This document shows positions 44,826-55,963 of a stretch of 64,000 nt of DNA, piece after piece (positions within the stretch are counted from its first letter, which is position 1; each line of letters opens with the position of its first letter). This DNA comes from Nocardia wallacei (GTDB lineage: Bacteria > Actinomycetota > Actinomycetes > Mycobacteriales > Mycobacteriaceae): assembly GCF_029868745.1 (NCBI RefSeq), contig NZ_JARWOP010000255.1, forward strand, positions 1 to 64,000. The letters run 5' to 3'. The position numbers were made by a program, and so were the translations under genes. The notes beneath the pieces are model-generated. The model worked only from the letters and a program-made list of their open reading frames with translations. It ran no database searches and had not been told where the DNA came from.

Positions 44826-45761
44826 GTGGACCTACGGATCTTCACCGAACCTCAGCAGGGCGCTACCTACGACGATCTTCTCCGCGTGGCGAAGACGACC
44901 GAGGACGCGGGCTTCGACGCGTTCTTCCGGTCCGACCACTATCTGAAGATGGGCGGTGTGTCGGGGCTGCCGGGCCCTACCGACGCCTGGATCACGCTGG
45001 CCGGGCTGGCGCGGGAGACCTCTCGGATTCGGCTGGGCACGCTGGTCACCGCCGCCACCTTCCGGCATCCGTCGGTGCTGGCGATCTCGGTGGCGCAGGT
45101 GGACCGGATGTCCGGCGGCCGAGTCGAATTCGGCTTCGGCGCGGGCTGGTTCGAGGAGGAGCACCGGGCCTATGGCATTCCGCTGCCGGAGGTGGCGGAG
45201 CGGTTCGATCGGTACTCCGAGCAGCTCGAGGTGATCACGGGCTTGTGGGCGACCGTCGAGGGCGAGACCTTCGACTACCTCGGCAAGCACTACACGCTGG
45301 AAGGTTCCCCCGCGCTGCCCAAGCCCGCGCAGCGGCCGGGCCCGCCGGTGATCATCGGCGGCATGGGCAAGAAGCGCACGCCGGAGCTGGCCGCCCGCTT
45401 CGCGCGGGAGTTCAATCTGCCGTTCGTCGATTCCGCCACGGCCACAGCGCAATTCGAGCGGGTCGCGGCGGCGGCCCGGGAAATCGGTCGCGATCCGGGC
45501 GAGATCATCCGGTCCGCCGCACAGGTGCTGTGCGTGGGCCGCGACGACGCGGAGGTGGCCCGCCGCGCCGCCGCCATCGGTCGCGAGGTCGACGAACTGA
45601 GGCAGAACGGCTTGGCCGGAACCCCGGCGGAGGTGGTCGACAAGATCGGCCGCTACCGCGAGGCCACCGGCATCACCCGGCTCTACCTGCAAACCCTGGA
45701 CCTGTCCGACATGGACCACCTGGAACTGGTAGCCGCCGAGGTCGCGCCCCAGCTGGGCTGA
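44826..45761 (+). CDS. F420-dependent LLM-class oxidoreductase
   Basis: A 311-residue luciferase-like TIM barrel of the F420 type. FFRSDHYLKM, RLGTLVTAATFRHPSVLA, GRVEFGFGAGWFEEEHRAYGI and PPVIIGGMGKKRTPELAARFA are the family signatures for cofactor and phosphate binding. It probably transfers hydride between F420 and an unknown substrate. Start GTG 44826. The 233 bp before it contain no gene that I can support. A bidirectional terminator follows. Confidence 0.85.
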   Translation: MDLRIFTEPQQGATYDDLLRVAKTTEDAGFDAFFRSDHYLKMGGVSGLPGPTDAWITLAGLARETSRIRLGTLVTAATFRHPSVLAISVAQVDRMSGGRVEFGFGAGWFEEEHRAYGIPLPEVAERFDRYSEQLEVITGLWATVEGETFDYLGKHYTLEGSPALPKPAQRPGPPVIIGGMGKKRTPELAARFAREFNLPFVDSATATAQFERVAAAAREIGRDPGEIIRSAAQVLCVGRDDAEVARRAAAIGREVDELRQNGLAGTPAEVVDKIGRYREATGITRLYLQTLDLSDMDHLELVAAEVAPQLG

Positions 45762-45804
45762 GCTCCCTGCGCGCGTTGCCGACGGCAGCGGGCCGATCGC
45801 GAAC

Positions 45805-45849
45805 AAGCCGCAGGCTCCAACCGTAACTGGGTTGGAGCCCGCGGCTTTT
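45805..45849. terminator. Bidirectional terminator
   Basis: Long dyad: AAGCCGC (45805-45811) and GGCTCCAACC (45813-45822) pair with GGTTGGAGCC (45830-45839) and GCGGCTT (45841-45847). An A-rich left side and TTTT on the right suit termination both ways between the convergent oxidoreductase and MmpL genes. Confidence 0.85.
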
Positions 45850-45866
45850 CGTGTACCGGAGGCTGG

Positions 45867-48170
45867 CTACCGCACGGGCACAGTCGTTTTCGTCTCGTGC
45901 TCGCGGTTCAGCTCCCGCAGCCGCGCGCCCTCCACATCGATGTCGGGCACGATCTTGCTGAGCCAGTTCGGAATCCACCACGCCCACTTGCCCATCAGGA
46001 TCAGTAGCGAGGGAATCAGGACCATCCGGACGAGGAAGGCGTCGAAGAGTACGCCCGCCGCCAGCGCGAAGCCCATTGACTTGGCGGTGGTGTCGGATTC
46101 CAGGATGAACGAGCCGAATACGAAGATCATGATGATCGCGGCGGAGGTGACGACGCGGGCGCCGTGGTGGTAGCCCTTGATCACCGCCTCCTTGGGCGGC
46201 TCGCCGTGCACGTACTCCTCGCGCATGCGGGTCACGAGGAACACCTGGTAGTCCATCGCGAGCCCGAATACCAAGCCGATCAACATGATCGGCAGGAAAC
46301 TCACGATCGGCCGCGGTTCGTCGACCAGCCCGAGCGCGCCGTCCTGGAATATCAGCACGGTCGCGCCGAAGGTGGCCGCCATCGACAGCAGGAAGCCCAG
46401 CGCCGCGGTGAGCGGCACCAGCACCGACCGGAACACGGCGATCAACAACAGGAACGCCGCCCCCGCGACGATCGCCAGATACGGCACGATCTTGCTCAGC
46501 AGCGCGTGGTCGACATCGGCGTAGATGGCCGTGGTGCCGGTGATGCCGTATTCGATGCCGTACCGGTCCCGCAATCCGGCCTCGGCATCGCGGGCGTCGC
46601 GGACCAGATCCTTGGTGTCCTGGTTGTTCGGGCCGGTCTTCGGCACGGCGTTGAGCAGCGCGCCCGCGCCGTCCTGACTCAGCTGCGGCTCGGTGACGTA
46701 GTCCATGCCGGAGTACCCGGCCAGCTTGTCGCGCAGCGCCTGCATCGCGGCGGGCCGCTGCTCCGGCGCGACGTTGCCGAGTTCGGCGACGACCATCAGC
46801 TTGCCGTTGCTGCCCTCGCCGAAGCCCTCGGTGCGCAGGTCATAGGCCTTCCGGATGGTGGTGTCCTTGGGCATGCTGTCCTCGCCCGGCAGCCCGAGTT
46901 GCAGGTGCGTGGCGGGCCCGGCGGCCAGCGCGAGCACGACGATGCTGAGTACCAGCGTGATGGCCGGCGCCTTGCCGATCAGCCGCGCCGCCCGCGTGCC
47001 GTTGGTGACGGAGTCGTCGTCCTCCGGATCGTGCTGGGCGATCACCGGCAGCTTCGGCTTGAACAGGAACCGCCCGAACGCACCCAGCAGCGCCGGCATC
47101 AGCGTGATGGCGGTGAGCACCGCGAACGCCGCGGCCAGCGCGCCGCCCAGACCCATGAAGGTCAGGAAGCGGATGCCCACGATCGCCAGCCCGACCAGTG
47201 CGATGATCACCGTCCCGCCCGCGAACACCACCGCCGCCCCGGCCGTCCCGAGCGCGGTGCCCGCCGCCGATTCGGGCGAATCCTGCACGACCAGTTCGTG
47301 TTTGTAGCGCGACACGATGAACAGCGCGTAGTCGATGGACAGCGCGATGCCGATCATCGAGGCGAGGAAGGTGGTGAAGCTCGGTATCTCCACGACCGAG
47401 GTGCCCAGCATGATCACCGACATGGTGACGCCCAGCCCGACGATCGCGGTGATGATCGGCACGAACGCCGCGACGATGGCTCCGAACGCCACGATCATCA
47501 CGATCAGCGCGAAGCCCATGCCGATCATCTCCGACTTGCCGCTGGGCTGTTGCTGTTCCATCGCGATGGAGCCGTCGAGTTCGACGGTGAGCCCCGCGGC
47601 GCGGGCGTCGCCGGCGATGTCGTAGGCGGCCTTGCGGTCGTCCGCGGTGACGTCGGTGAACTGCTTGATCGTGAACGGAACCGTCAGTATCGCAACCGAA
47701 TCCGGTTTCTCCTTGTTCAGTACGTTCAGTGGTGCGGCACTGCATTTGGCGGAGAATGCGCCGGAATCGCGGTCTGGCGCCAGGCAGCCGAGCTGCTCGG
47801 TGGCGGTGATCGGGTCCGCGAGCGGCGTGTTGTGATCGACGATGCCGAGCGTGCCGAGCTTGGTGATCAGCTGCTGGATCGCGGCGTGGTTGGCCGGATC
47901 GGTCAGTTTCTGCCCCGCGGGCGCCGCGATGACATAGGTGCCGGTGACGGCGTCGAACTGGAACGCCTCCGACATGCCCGGGAAGTGTTGGTCGAGAATC
48001 CGGGTGGCTCGTTCGGAGGGCAGGTTCGGGATGTTGAAGTCGTTGCTCATCGGCTTGCTGAGCTGGTTCCCGAGGCCGCCGATCACGATGAACAGCAAGA
48101 TCCATACGGGTAGGACGATCCACTTGCGGCGGAACGCGAACCTGCCCCACCGGTACAGATATACGGACAC
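45867..48170 (-). CDS. MmpL-family RND exporter (second copy)
   Basis: A 767-residue, 12-helix membrane transporter. VSVYLYRWGRFAFRRKWIV opens helix 1, followed by a periplasmic porter domain. SIDYALFIVSRYK and MDYQVFLVTRMREEYVHGE carry the paired Asp-Tyr proton-relay residues of helices 4 and 10. The cytoplasmic end is short and charged. MmpL proteins export envelope lipids or siderophores with proton motive force. It is a clear paralogue of the upstream copy, separated by 185 bp with a hairpin. Start GTG 48170 has AAGGAG in place. No MmpS is adjacent. Confidence 0.9.
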   Translation of the reverse strand: MSVYLYRWGRFAFRRKWIVLPVWILLFIVIGGLGNQLSKPMSNDFNIPNLPSERATRILDQHFPGMSEAFQFDAVTGTYVIAAPAGQKLTDPANHAAIQQLITKLGTLGIVDHNTPLADPITATEQLGCLAPDRDSGAFSAKCSAAPLNVLNKEKPDSVAILTVPFTIKQFTDVTADDRKAAYDIAGDARAAGLTVELDGSIAMEQQQPSGKSEMIGMGFALIVMIVAFGAIVAAFVPIITAIVGLGVTMSVIMLGTSVVEIPSFTTFLASMIGIALSIDYALFIVSRYKHELVVQDSPESAAGTALGTAGAAVVFAGGTVIIALVGLAIVGIRFLTFMGLGGALAAAFAVLTAITLMPALLGAFGRFLFKPKLPVIAQHDPEDDDSVTNGTRAARLIGKAPAITLVLSIVVLALAAGPATHLQLGLPGEDSMPKDTTIRKAYDLRTEGFGEGSNGKLMVVAELGNVAPEQRPAAMQALRDKLAGYSGMDYVTEPQLSQDGAGALLNAVPKTGPNNQDTKDLVRDARDAEAGLRDRYGIEYGITGTTAIYADVDHALLSKIVPYLAIVAGAAFLLLIAVFRSVLVPLTAALGFLLSMAATFGATVLIFQDGALGLVDEPRPIVSFLPIMLIGLVFGLAMDYQVFLVTRMREEYVHGEPPKEAVIKGYHHGARVVTSAAIIMIFVFGSFILESDTTAKSMGFALAAGVLFDAFLVRMVLIPSLLILMGKWAWWIPNWLSKIVPDIDVEGARLRELNREHETKTTVPVR

Positions 48171-48296
48171 GAGCGTCTCCTTGCGGTCTGTAGGCCGTGC
48201 TTTCGCTTGTCGAACCGGGATGCGGGACAGTAGCTGGAGAACGTGTTCGAGTCTGCTGTGTCGTTGCTACAAGATCAAGCGGCGGGGCCGGGAACG

Positions 48297-48335
48297 CCGT
48301 CGGCCCCCTATCCGAAGTGGATGGGGGGCCGACGG
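48297..48335. terminator. Hairpin between the two MmpL genes
   Basis: CCGTCGGCCCCC (48297-48308) pairs with its reverse complement at 48324-48335. It lies just beyond the stop of the first MmpL gene and before the second, so it may end or attenuate read-through. No T tract is seen. Confidence 0.65.
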
Positions 48336-48355
48336 TGCGATGTGTCCGGCTCGGG

Positions 48356-50716
48356 TCAGCCGACGGGCACCGGCTCTCGCTCCGCCGCCGCGTCGCGCTC
48401 ACGCTGCTGCAGTTCGCGCAGCTTGGTGCCTTCGACGTCGACGTTGGGCAGGATGCGATCCAGCCACTTCGGCATCCACCAGGCCCACTTGCCCAGCAGC
48501 ACCAGTAGCGACGGGATGAGCACCATCCGGACGATGAAGGCGTCGAACAGCACGCCCGCGGCCAGCGCGAAGCCCATCGACTTCGCGGTGACGTCGGTTT
48601 CCAGGATGAAGCCGCCGAACACCGAGATCATGATGACCGCGGCCGAGGCCACCACCCGGGCGCCGTGGTGGTATCCGGAGATCATGGCCTCCTTCGGCGA
48701 CTTGCCGTGCACGTACTCCTCGCGCATGCGGGTCACCAGGAACACCTGATAGTCCATCGCGAGGCCGAACACCAGGCCGATCAGCACGATCGGCAGGAAG
48801 CTGACGATCGGATGCTGCTCGCCGATCAGTCCCAGCTTGTCCTGCTGGAACACCAGCACCGTCGCGCCGAAGGTCGCCGCCATCGAGAGCAGGAAGCCCA
48901 GCGCCGCGGTCAGCGGCACCAGAATCGACCGGAAGACCAGCACGAGCAGGACGAACGCGGCGAGGGCGACGATCGTCATGTACGGCAGGATCTTGCCGAG
49001 CAGGGCATTGGACACATCGGCGTAGATGGCTGTGGTGCCGGTGATGCCGTACTCCATGCCGTACTGCGACTTGAAGTCCGCCTCGGCCTCGCGAGCGTGC
49101 TTCACCAGGTCTTGGGTAGCCTCGTCGTTCGGACCCGTCTGCGGGACGGCCAGCAGTTGAGCGCCGGTGCTGCGCTCCCAGTCGGGCGCCTTGTTCGCGT
49201 CGAACGCGTTGGTCGACGCGGCGGTGACGAAGTCCATGCCCTCGTAGCCGGCCAGCTTGTCGCGCAGCGCGGTCACCGCGGCCTGCCGCTGCGCCGGGGC
49301 GACATCGGTGAGATCCGCGACCACGGTCAGAATGCCGTTGCTGCCCTCGCCGAAGCCCTCCGTGCGCAGGTCGTAGGCCTTGCGGATGGTGCTGGTCTTG
49401 GGCTGGCTGTCCTCACCGGGCAGACCCAGGCTGAGGTTGACTGCGGGCGCGGCCAGCAGGCCGAGCACCACGACGCTCAGCGCCAGCGTCACCGCCGGGG
49501 CCTTGCCGATCAGCCGCGCGAACCGCTTGCCGTTGGCGACCGAGTTCTCGTCCTCGGGGTTGTGCTTGGCGACTACCGGCAGCTTCGGCTTGAACAGGAA
49601 CCGCCCGAACGCGCCCATCAGCGCGGGCAGCAGGGTCAGCGCGACCAGGATGGCGAACGCCGCCGCCAGCGCGCCGCCCAGTCCCATCCAGGTCAGGAAG
49701 CTGACTCCGACGATGCTCAGCCCGCACAGCGCGATGATCACGGTCAGGCCGGCGAACACCACCGCGGAACCGGCCGTGCCGATCGCGATGCCGGCCGCCT
49801 CCTCCGGCGAATCCTGTACTGCCAGTTCGCTCTTGTAGCGCGAGACGATGAACAGCGCGTAGTCGATCGACAGCGCGATACCGATCATCGACGCCAGGAT
49901 CATGGTGAAGTTCGGGATGTTCACCACCGAGGTGCCCATCATGATGAGCGCCGAGGCCGAGCCGACGCCGACGATGCCGGTGAGGATCGGCACGAACGCG
50001 GCGATGAGCGCACCGAAGGCGACCATCATGACGATGAAAGCGACTGCGTAGCCGATCATTTCGGCCTTGCCGCTGGAGGTCATGCCCTCCTGCGCGATGC
50101 TGCCGCTCAGCTCGACGGTGAGCCCGGCGTTGCGCGCCTCGGTCGCTACGTTGTAGGCCGCCTCGCGGTCGGCCGCGGTGACGTCGGAGAACGACTTGAT
50201 CGAGAACGGCACCTGAATGTAGGCCACGGTGTCGGCGTTGCCCTCACCCAGCACATTCAGCGGCGCGAGACCGCATTTGGAGATGAACGCGGGGTCGGTG
50301 CGGTCGCCGGTGAGACAGCCCATGGCGGAGGTGGCGCCGATCGGATCGGCCGGTTTCTGGGCGGTGTCGAACTTGGCGTTGTCGACGATGCCGAGGCCGT
50401 GCAGGCGCTGGATCAGGGCGGTGACCGCGGCGTGATTGCCAGGGTCGGTGAGCTTCCCGCCGTTCTCCACGGCGACCACGTAGGTGCCGGTGACGGCGTC
50501 GAACTTGAATTGCTCCGAGGCCCCGGGGAATTGCTTGTCGAGGATGTCGGTGGCCCGCTGCGAAGGCAGGTTGGGCATGTTGAAGTCGTCTTGGCTCTGC
50601 TTCTTCAGGCTGACGCCGAGCCCGCCGATCAGCAGGAATATCAACAGCCAGACCGGCAATACGATCCATTTCCGGCGGAAGGCGAATTTGCCCCACCGGT
50701 AGAGGTATACGGACAC
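48356..50716 (-). CDS. MmpL-family RND exporter (first copy)
   Basis: A 786-residue, 12-helix exporter with the same start (VSVYLYRWGKFAFRRKWIV) and the same proton-relay motifs (SIDYALFIVSRYK, AMDYQVFLVTRMREEY) as the downstream copy. The periplasmic loops differ more than the helices, so the two may move different substrates. GTG 50716 is preceded by AGGAGA. It is divergent from the TetR gene with 200 bp between, where two TACC-N4-GGTA dyads sit. It should therefore be the TetR-controlled gene, the second copy following by read-through. Confidence 0.9.
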   Translation of the reverse strand: MSVYLYRWGKFAFRRKWIVLPVWLLIFLLIGGLGVSLKKQSQDDFNMPNLPSQRATDILDKQFPGASEQFKFDAVTGTYVVAVENGGKLTDPGNHAAVTALIQRLHGLGIVDNAKFDTAQKPADPIGATSAMGCLTGDRTDPAFISKCGLAPLNVLGEGNADTVAYIQVPFSIKSFSDVTAADREAAYNVATEARNAGLTVELSGSIAQEGMTSSGKAEMIGYAVAFIVMMVAFGALIAAFVPILTGIVGVGSASALIMMGTSVVNIPNFTMILASMIGIALSIDYALFIVSRYKSELAVQDSPEEAAGIAIGTAGSAVVFAGLTVIIALCGLSIVGVSFLTWMGLGGALAAAFAILVALTLLPALMGAFGRFLFKPKLPVVAKHNPEDENSVANGKRFARLIGKAPAVTLALSVVVLGLLAAPAVNLSLGLPGEDSQPKTSTIRKAYDLRTEGFGEGSNGILTVVADLTDVAPAQRQAAVTALRDKLAGYEGMDFVTAASTNAFDANKAPDWERSTGAQLLAVPQTGPNDEATQDLVKHAREAEADFKSQYGMEYGITGTTAIYADVSNALLGKILPYMTIVALAAFVLLVLVFRSILVPLTAALGFLLSMAATFGATVLVFQQDKLGLIGEQHPIVSFLPIVLIGLVFGLAMDYQVFLVTRMREEYVHGKSPKEAMISGYHHGARVVASAAVIMISVFGGFILETDVTAKSMGFALAAGVLFDAFIVRMVLIPSLLVLLGKWAWWMPKWLDRILPNVDVEGTKLRELQQRERDAAAEREPVPVG

Positions 50717-50815
50717 GAGTGGGTTCTCCTAGTGATAACCGGGTTGCTGATTTCAGGCGTGTAGACAGCACTTTCGCGGCCGCCCTGCACGCGTACCGCC
50801 TCCACCTGAGCCTTG

Positions 50816-50848
50816 CCTACCGTGCGGTAGGTAGACTACCCAGCGGTA
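50816..50848. promoter_or_regulatory. Twin TetR-type operators
   Basis: Two copies of TACC-N4-GGTA (50818-50829 and 50837-50848) stand 19 bp apart. The first extends to CCTACCG-TG-CGGTAGG (50816-50831). They lie in the MmpL/TetR divergent region, about 70-100 bp from each start. Spacing near two helical turns suits a pair of dimers on one DNA face. Confidence 0.6.
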
Positions 50849-50916
50849 AGCGGAGGAACAACCTCGATTTCCGGGGCTTCACCCGCCGAACCGGATCGTG
50901 ATGAGAGGATCATCCC

Positions 50917-51747
50917 ATGAGAGCCCGTAGTACATCCGGGGACGTAGTCGCAGGTGGAAGCACCAAGGATGCGATCCGGGACGCTGCGATCCGGCTTTTC
51001 TCGAGCAAAGGATTCGATCACGCGAGCCTGCGCGAGGTCGCAGATGCGGTAGGAATCACAAAAGCGTCGCTCTACTATCACTACGCCTCGAAGAAGGATC
51101 TGCTGCTCGCCATCATCGAGCCGATCTTCGACGATCTGAACGCCGTCGTGACCCACTTGGACGAGGTGCCCTACGGTCCCGACACCGTCCGCGAGGTACT
51201 GACCAGACAACTGCACACGTTGCTGCGGCACCGCACCGCGGGCGCGATGTGCGTGCGCGACACCGTCGCGATCATCAACGCCATCGGCGACCGCTACCCC
51301 GACATGATCGACATGCACCGCCGCCTGTGCGACTGGCTGTCCGGCGCGAATCCCACGCCCGAACAGAAACTGCGGGCCAGCGCGGCGCTCGAATTGCTCG
51401 GCGCGGCACTGTGGTCGAAGGAGCTGAGTCCCGACACCGAAGACGAGTTGATCGAGCGCGTGCTGCTGGATGCCGCGTTCGGAGTGCTGGGCGTCGACGG
51501 GGGAGCGAATCCGCCGGACATGTCCGGACCGATCACCCACTACGAAGCGACTGCGGGTGACGGGACAGGTGTGGGGGGCGGTTACGCAGCGACTGCGGGT
51601 GACGCGGCAGGTGTGGGGGGCGGTTACGCAGCGACTGCGGGTGACGCGGCAGATGCGGTGGGCGGTTACGAGGCGGGTGCGAGCGGCGCGGGGATGGTCG
51701 CGGTCGGCGGCCCCACCGCGGGGAGCGGCCGTGCACATCAGCGCTAG
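50917..51747 (+). CDS. TetR-family regulator with repeat tail
   Basis: A 276-residue regulator. The helix-turn-helix is ASLREVADAVGITKASLYYHY (residues ~37-57). The ligand domain runs to about residue 205. The last ~70 residues are a Gly/Ala/Thr-rich tail with three near-identical 14-residue units (ATAGD-GVGGGYA type), outside the normal TetR length of about 200. It probably represses the divergent mmpL gene and itself. Its 3' end overlaps the Rrf2 start by 17 bp. Confidence 0.87.
   Translation: MRARSTSGDVVAGGSTKDAIRDAAIRLFSSKGFDHASLREVADAVGITKASLYYHYASKKDLLLAIIEPIFDDLNAVVTHLDEVPYGPDTVREVLTRQLHTLLRHRTAGAMCVRDTVAIINAIGDRYPDMIDMHRRLCDWLSGANPTPEQKLRASAALELLGAALWSKELSPDTEDELIERVLLDAAFGVLGVDGGANPPDMSGPITHYEATAGDGTGVGGGYAATAGDAAGVGGGYAATAGDAADAVGGYEAGASGAGMVAVGGPTAGSGRAHQR
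51547..51672 (+). repeat. Three 42-bp tandem repeats in the tetR tail
   Basis: Units at 51547-51588, 51589-51630 and 51631-51672 begin GCGACTGCGGGTGACG and end GGCGGTTAC plus three bases. The first two differ at only a few bases and the third is more diverged. The unit is a multiple of three, so copy change keeps the frame. Confidence 0.85.
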
Positions 51748-52201
51748 GGTCGACTACGCGGTCCGCATTCTGCTGGAAATCGCTCGCGCACAGTCCGATT
51801 CGGTCAAGGCCGACACACTCTCCGCCGCCCAGTCGATCCCGCCCAAGATTCTCGAGTCCACCGCCGCCGAACTGCGGCGGGCCGGTTTGGTGACCAGCCG
51901 GCGCGGTCCCGACGGCGGCTACCGGCTCGCGCGCCCGGCCGCGGAGATCAGCGTGGCCGACATCATCCGCGCGGTCGAGGGCCCGCTCGCCTCCGTGCGC
52001 GGGCAGCGGCCCGAGGATGTGAGTTATCCGGGCGCCGCCGAATCGCTGCAGCACGTGTGGATCGCGCTGCGCGTCAACATCCGCGCGGTGCTGGAGCGGG
52101 TCTCGATCGCACAGCTCGCCGCGGGCGAGTTACCGGCCTTCGTCGGCGAATTGACCAGCGATCCCGGCGCCTGGGCGCGGCGGCCGGGCCCCGGCGCGTG
52201 A
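51731..52201 (+). CDS. Rrf2-family regulator
   Basis: A 156-residue winged-helix regulator. VHISARVDYAVRILLEIA is the classical Rrf2 start, and AQSIPPKILESTAAELRRAGLVTSRRGPDGGYRLARP is the recognition helix and wing. The three cysteines that bind Fe-S in IscR/NsrR are absent, so this is a cluster-free member. Start GTG 51731 lies inside the tetR 3' end (17-bp overlap), indicating coupled translation. The ABC exporter pair follows 85 bp later. Confidence 0.82.
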   Translation: MHISARVDYAVRILLEIARAQSDSVKADTLSAAQSIPPKILESTAAELRRAGLVTSRRGPDGGYRLARPAAEISVADIIRAVEGPLASVRGQRPEDVSYPGAAESLQHVWIALRVNIRAVLERVSIAQLAAGELPAFVGELTSDPGAWARRPGPGA

Positions 52202-52286
52202 GGCCGTGTCCGGCAACCGAACAGCCATCGTGTCGCGCGAAAAGGTAGCGGCGGCTGTCGGTCGTAGACGGTAGCCTGCACGCATC

Positions 52287-54016
52287 ATGCTGATCAGACT
52301 GCTGCGCGGCTTCATGCGCCCCTACCGCACCCAGCTGGTGGGGGTCGTCGTGCTGCAACTGATCTCGGTGATCGCGATGCTGTACCTGCCCAGCCTGAAC
52401 GCCGACATCATCGACAACGGCGTCACCAAGGGCGATATCGCCTACATCTGGAACACCGGCCTGTGGATGCTGCTGGTCACGGCCGTGCAGATCGTCGCCT
52501 CGGGCTACTCGGTGTACCTCGGCGCGCAGGCGGCGATGGGCGCGGGCCGGGATATGCGCGCGGCCCTGCTGCACCGAGTCTCCACCTTCTCCGCGCGTGA
52601 GGTCGGCATCTTCGGCGCGCCGTCGCTGATCACCCGCAACACCAACGACGTCCAGCAGGTGCAGTTGCTGATCGTGATGAGCGCGACCATCCTGGTGATG
52701 GCGCCGATCATGTGCGTCGGCGGCATCGTCATGGCGCTGCGGCAGGATCTGGGCCTGTCCTGGCTGCTGCTGATCGCGGTCCCGGCGCTGGGCCTGACCA
52801 TGGCCGTGATCATCTCCCGGATGGTGCCCGGCTTCCGTCGCATGCAGGAGCGCATCGACGCGGTGAATCGCGTACTGCGCGAACAGATCACGGGCATCCG
52901 GGTGGTCCGGGCGTTCGTCCGCGAGCGGCAGGAGACCTGGCGTTTCGGCGTCGCCAACTCGGAGCTGACGGAGTCGTCGCTGTACGTCGGGCGGCTGATG
53001 GCGCTGATGTTCCCGGCCGTCATGTTGATCAGCAACCTCACCACGGTGGCGGTGATCTGGTTCGGCGGCCACGCCATCGACTCGGGGGAGATGCAGATCG
53101 GCTCGCTGACCGCGATGCTCTCCTACATCATGCAGATCCTGATGGCGGTCATGATGGCCTCCTTCCTGGCCATGATGGCGCCGCGCGCGGCCGTCTCGGC
53201 CGAGCGCATCGCGCAGGTGCTGGAGACGGATTCGTCGGTGACGCCGCCGCCGTTGCCGCAGCCCTTCAAGTCCGATCCGGGCTCGGTGGACGTGGCCTTC
53301 GCCGAATTCAAGTTCCCCGGTGCGGAGAAGCCGGTGCTGCGCGCCATCCGATTCGAGGTGGGACCGGGGCAGACCACCGCGGTCGTGGGATCCACCGGTT
53401 CGGGTAAGACCACTCTGATCAATCTGATCCCGCGGCTGGTCGACGTGACCGACGGCGCGGTGTACGTCGGCGGCACCGATGTCCGCCACATCGAGCTGGA
53501 TCTGCTGCGTTCGCAGATCGGCCTGGTCCCGCAGAAGGCATACCTGTTCTCCGGCACGATCGCGTCCAATCTGCGCTACGGCGATCCGGACGCCACCGAC
53601 GAGGAGCTGTGGCACGCGCTCGAGGTCGCGCAGGCCGCCGATTTCGTCCGGGACATGCCGCAGGGGCTGGAAACGCCTGTCGCACAGGGCGGTACCACCG
53701 TGTCCGGCGGTCAACGCCAGCGGCTGGCGATCGCCCGCGCGGTGGTGAAGAAGCCGAAGATCTATCTCTTCGACGACTGCTTCTCCGCCCTCGACGTGGC
53801 CACCGACGCCCGGGTGCGGGAGGCGCTGCGGCCCGAGACGGCCGCGGCCGCGGTTATCACGGTGGCCCAACGGATTTCGACCGTGCGCGACGCCGACCAG
53901 ATCGTGGTGCTGGAGGACGGCGCGATGGTCGGGCTCGGCAAGCACGACCAGCTGCTGCGCGACTGCCCGGAGTACCGGGAGATCGTGGAGTCTCAGCTCG
54001 GTGTGGAGGAGGTGCG

Positions 54017-54020
<4 letters not shown>
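52287..54020 (+). CDS. ABC exporter subunit with degenerate ATP site (second pair)
   Basis: A 577-residue half-transporter. Six helices (~20-305) precede the ATPase. Walker A is GSTGSGKTT (368-376), the signature is TVSGGQRQRLAIARA, and Walker B reads IYLFDDCFSALD with Asp497 in place of the catalytic glutamate. The switch histidine position reads VAQRIST, glutamine instead of histidine. Both changes mark the non-hydrolysing half of a heterodimeric exporter. It overlaps the partner gene by an ATGA junction. Confidence 0.9.

Positions 54021-55959
<1,939 letters not shown>

Positions 55960-55963
<4 letters not shown>

Noticed and set aside
46164..50764. Two long plus-strand frames over the MmpL genes
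   Set aside because: Both are His/Gln/Arg-rich antisense shadows of the MmpL coding sequence with no recognisable motif.
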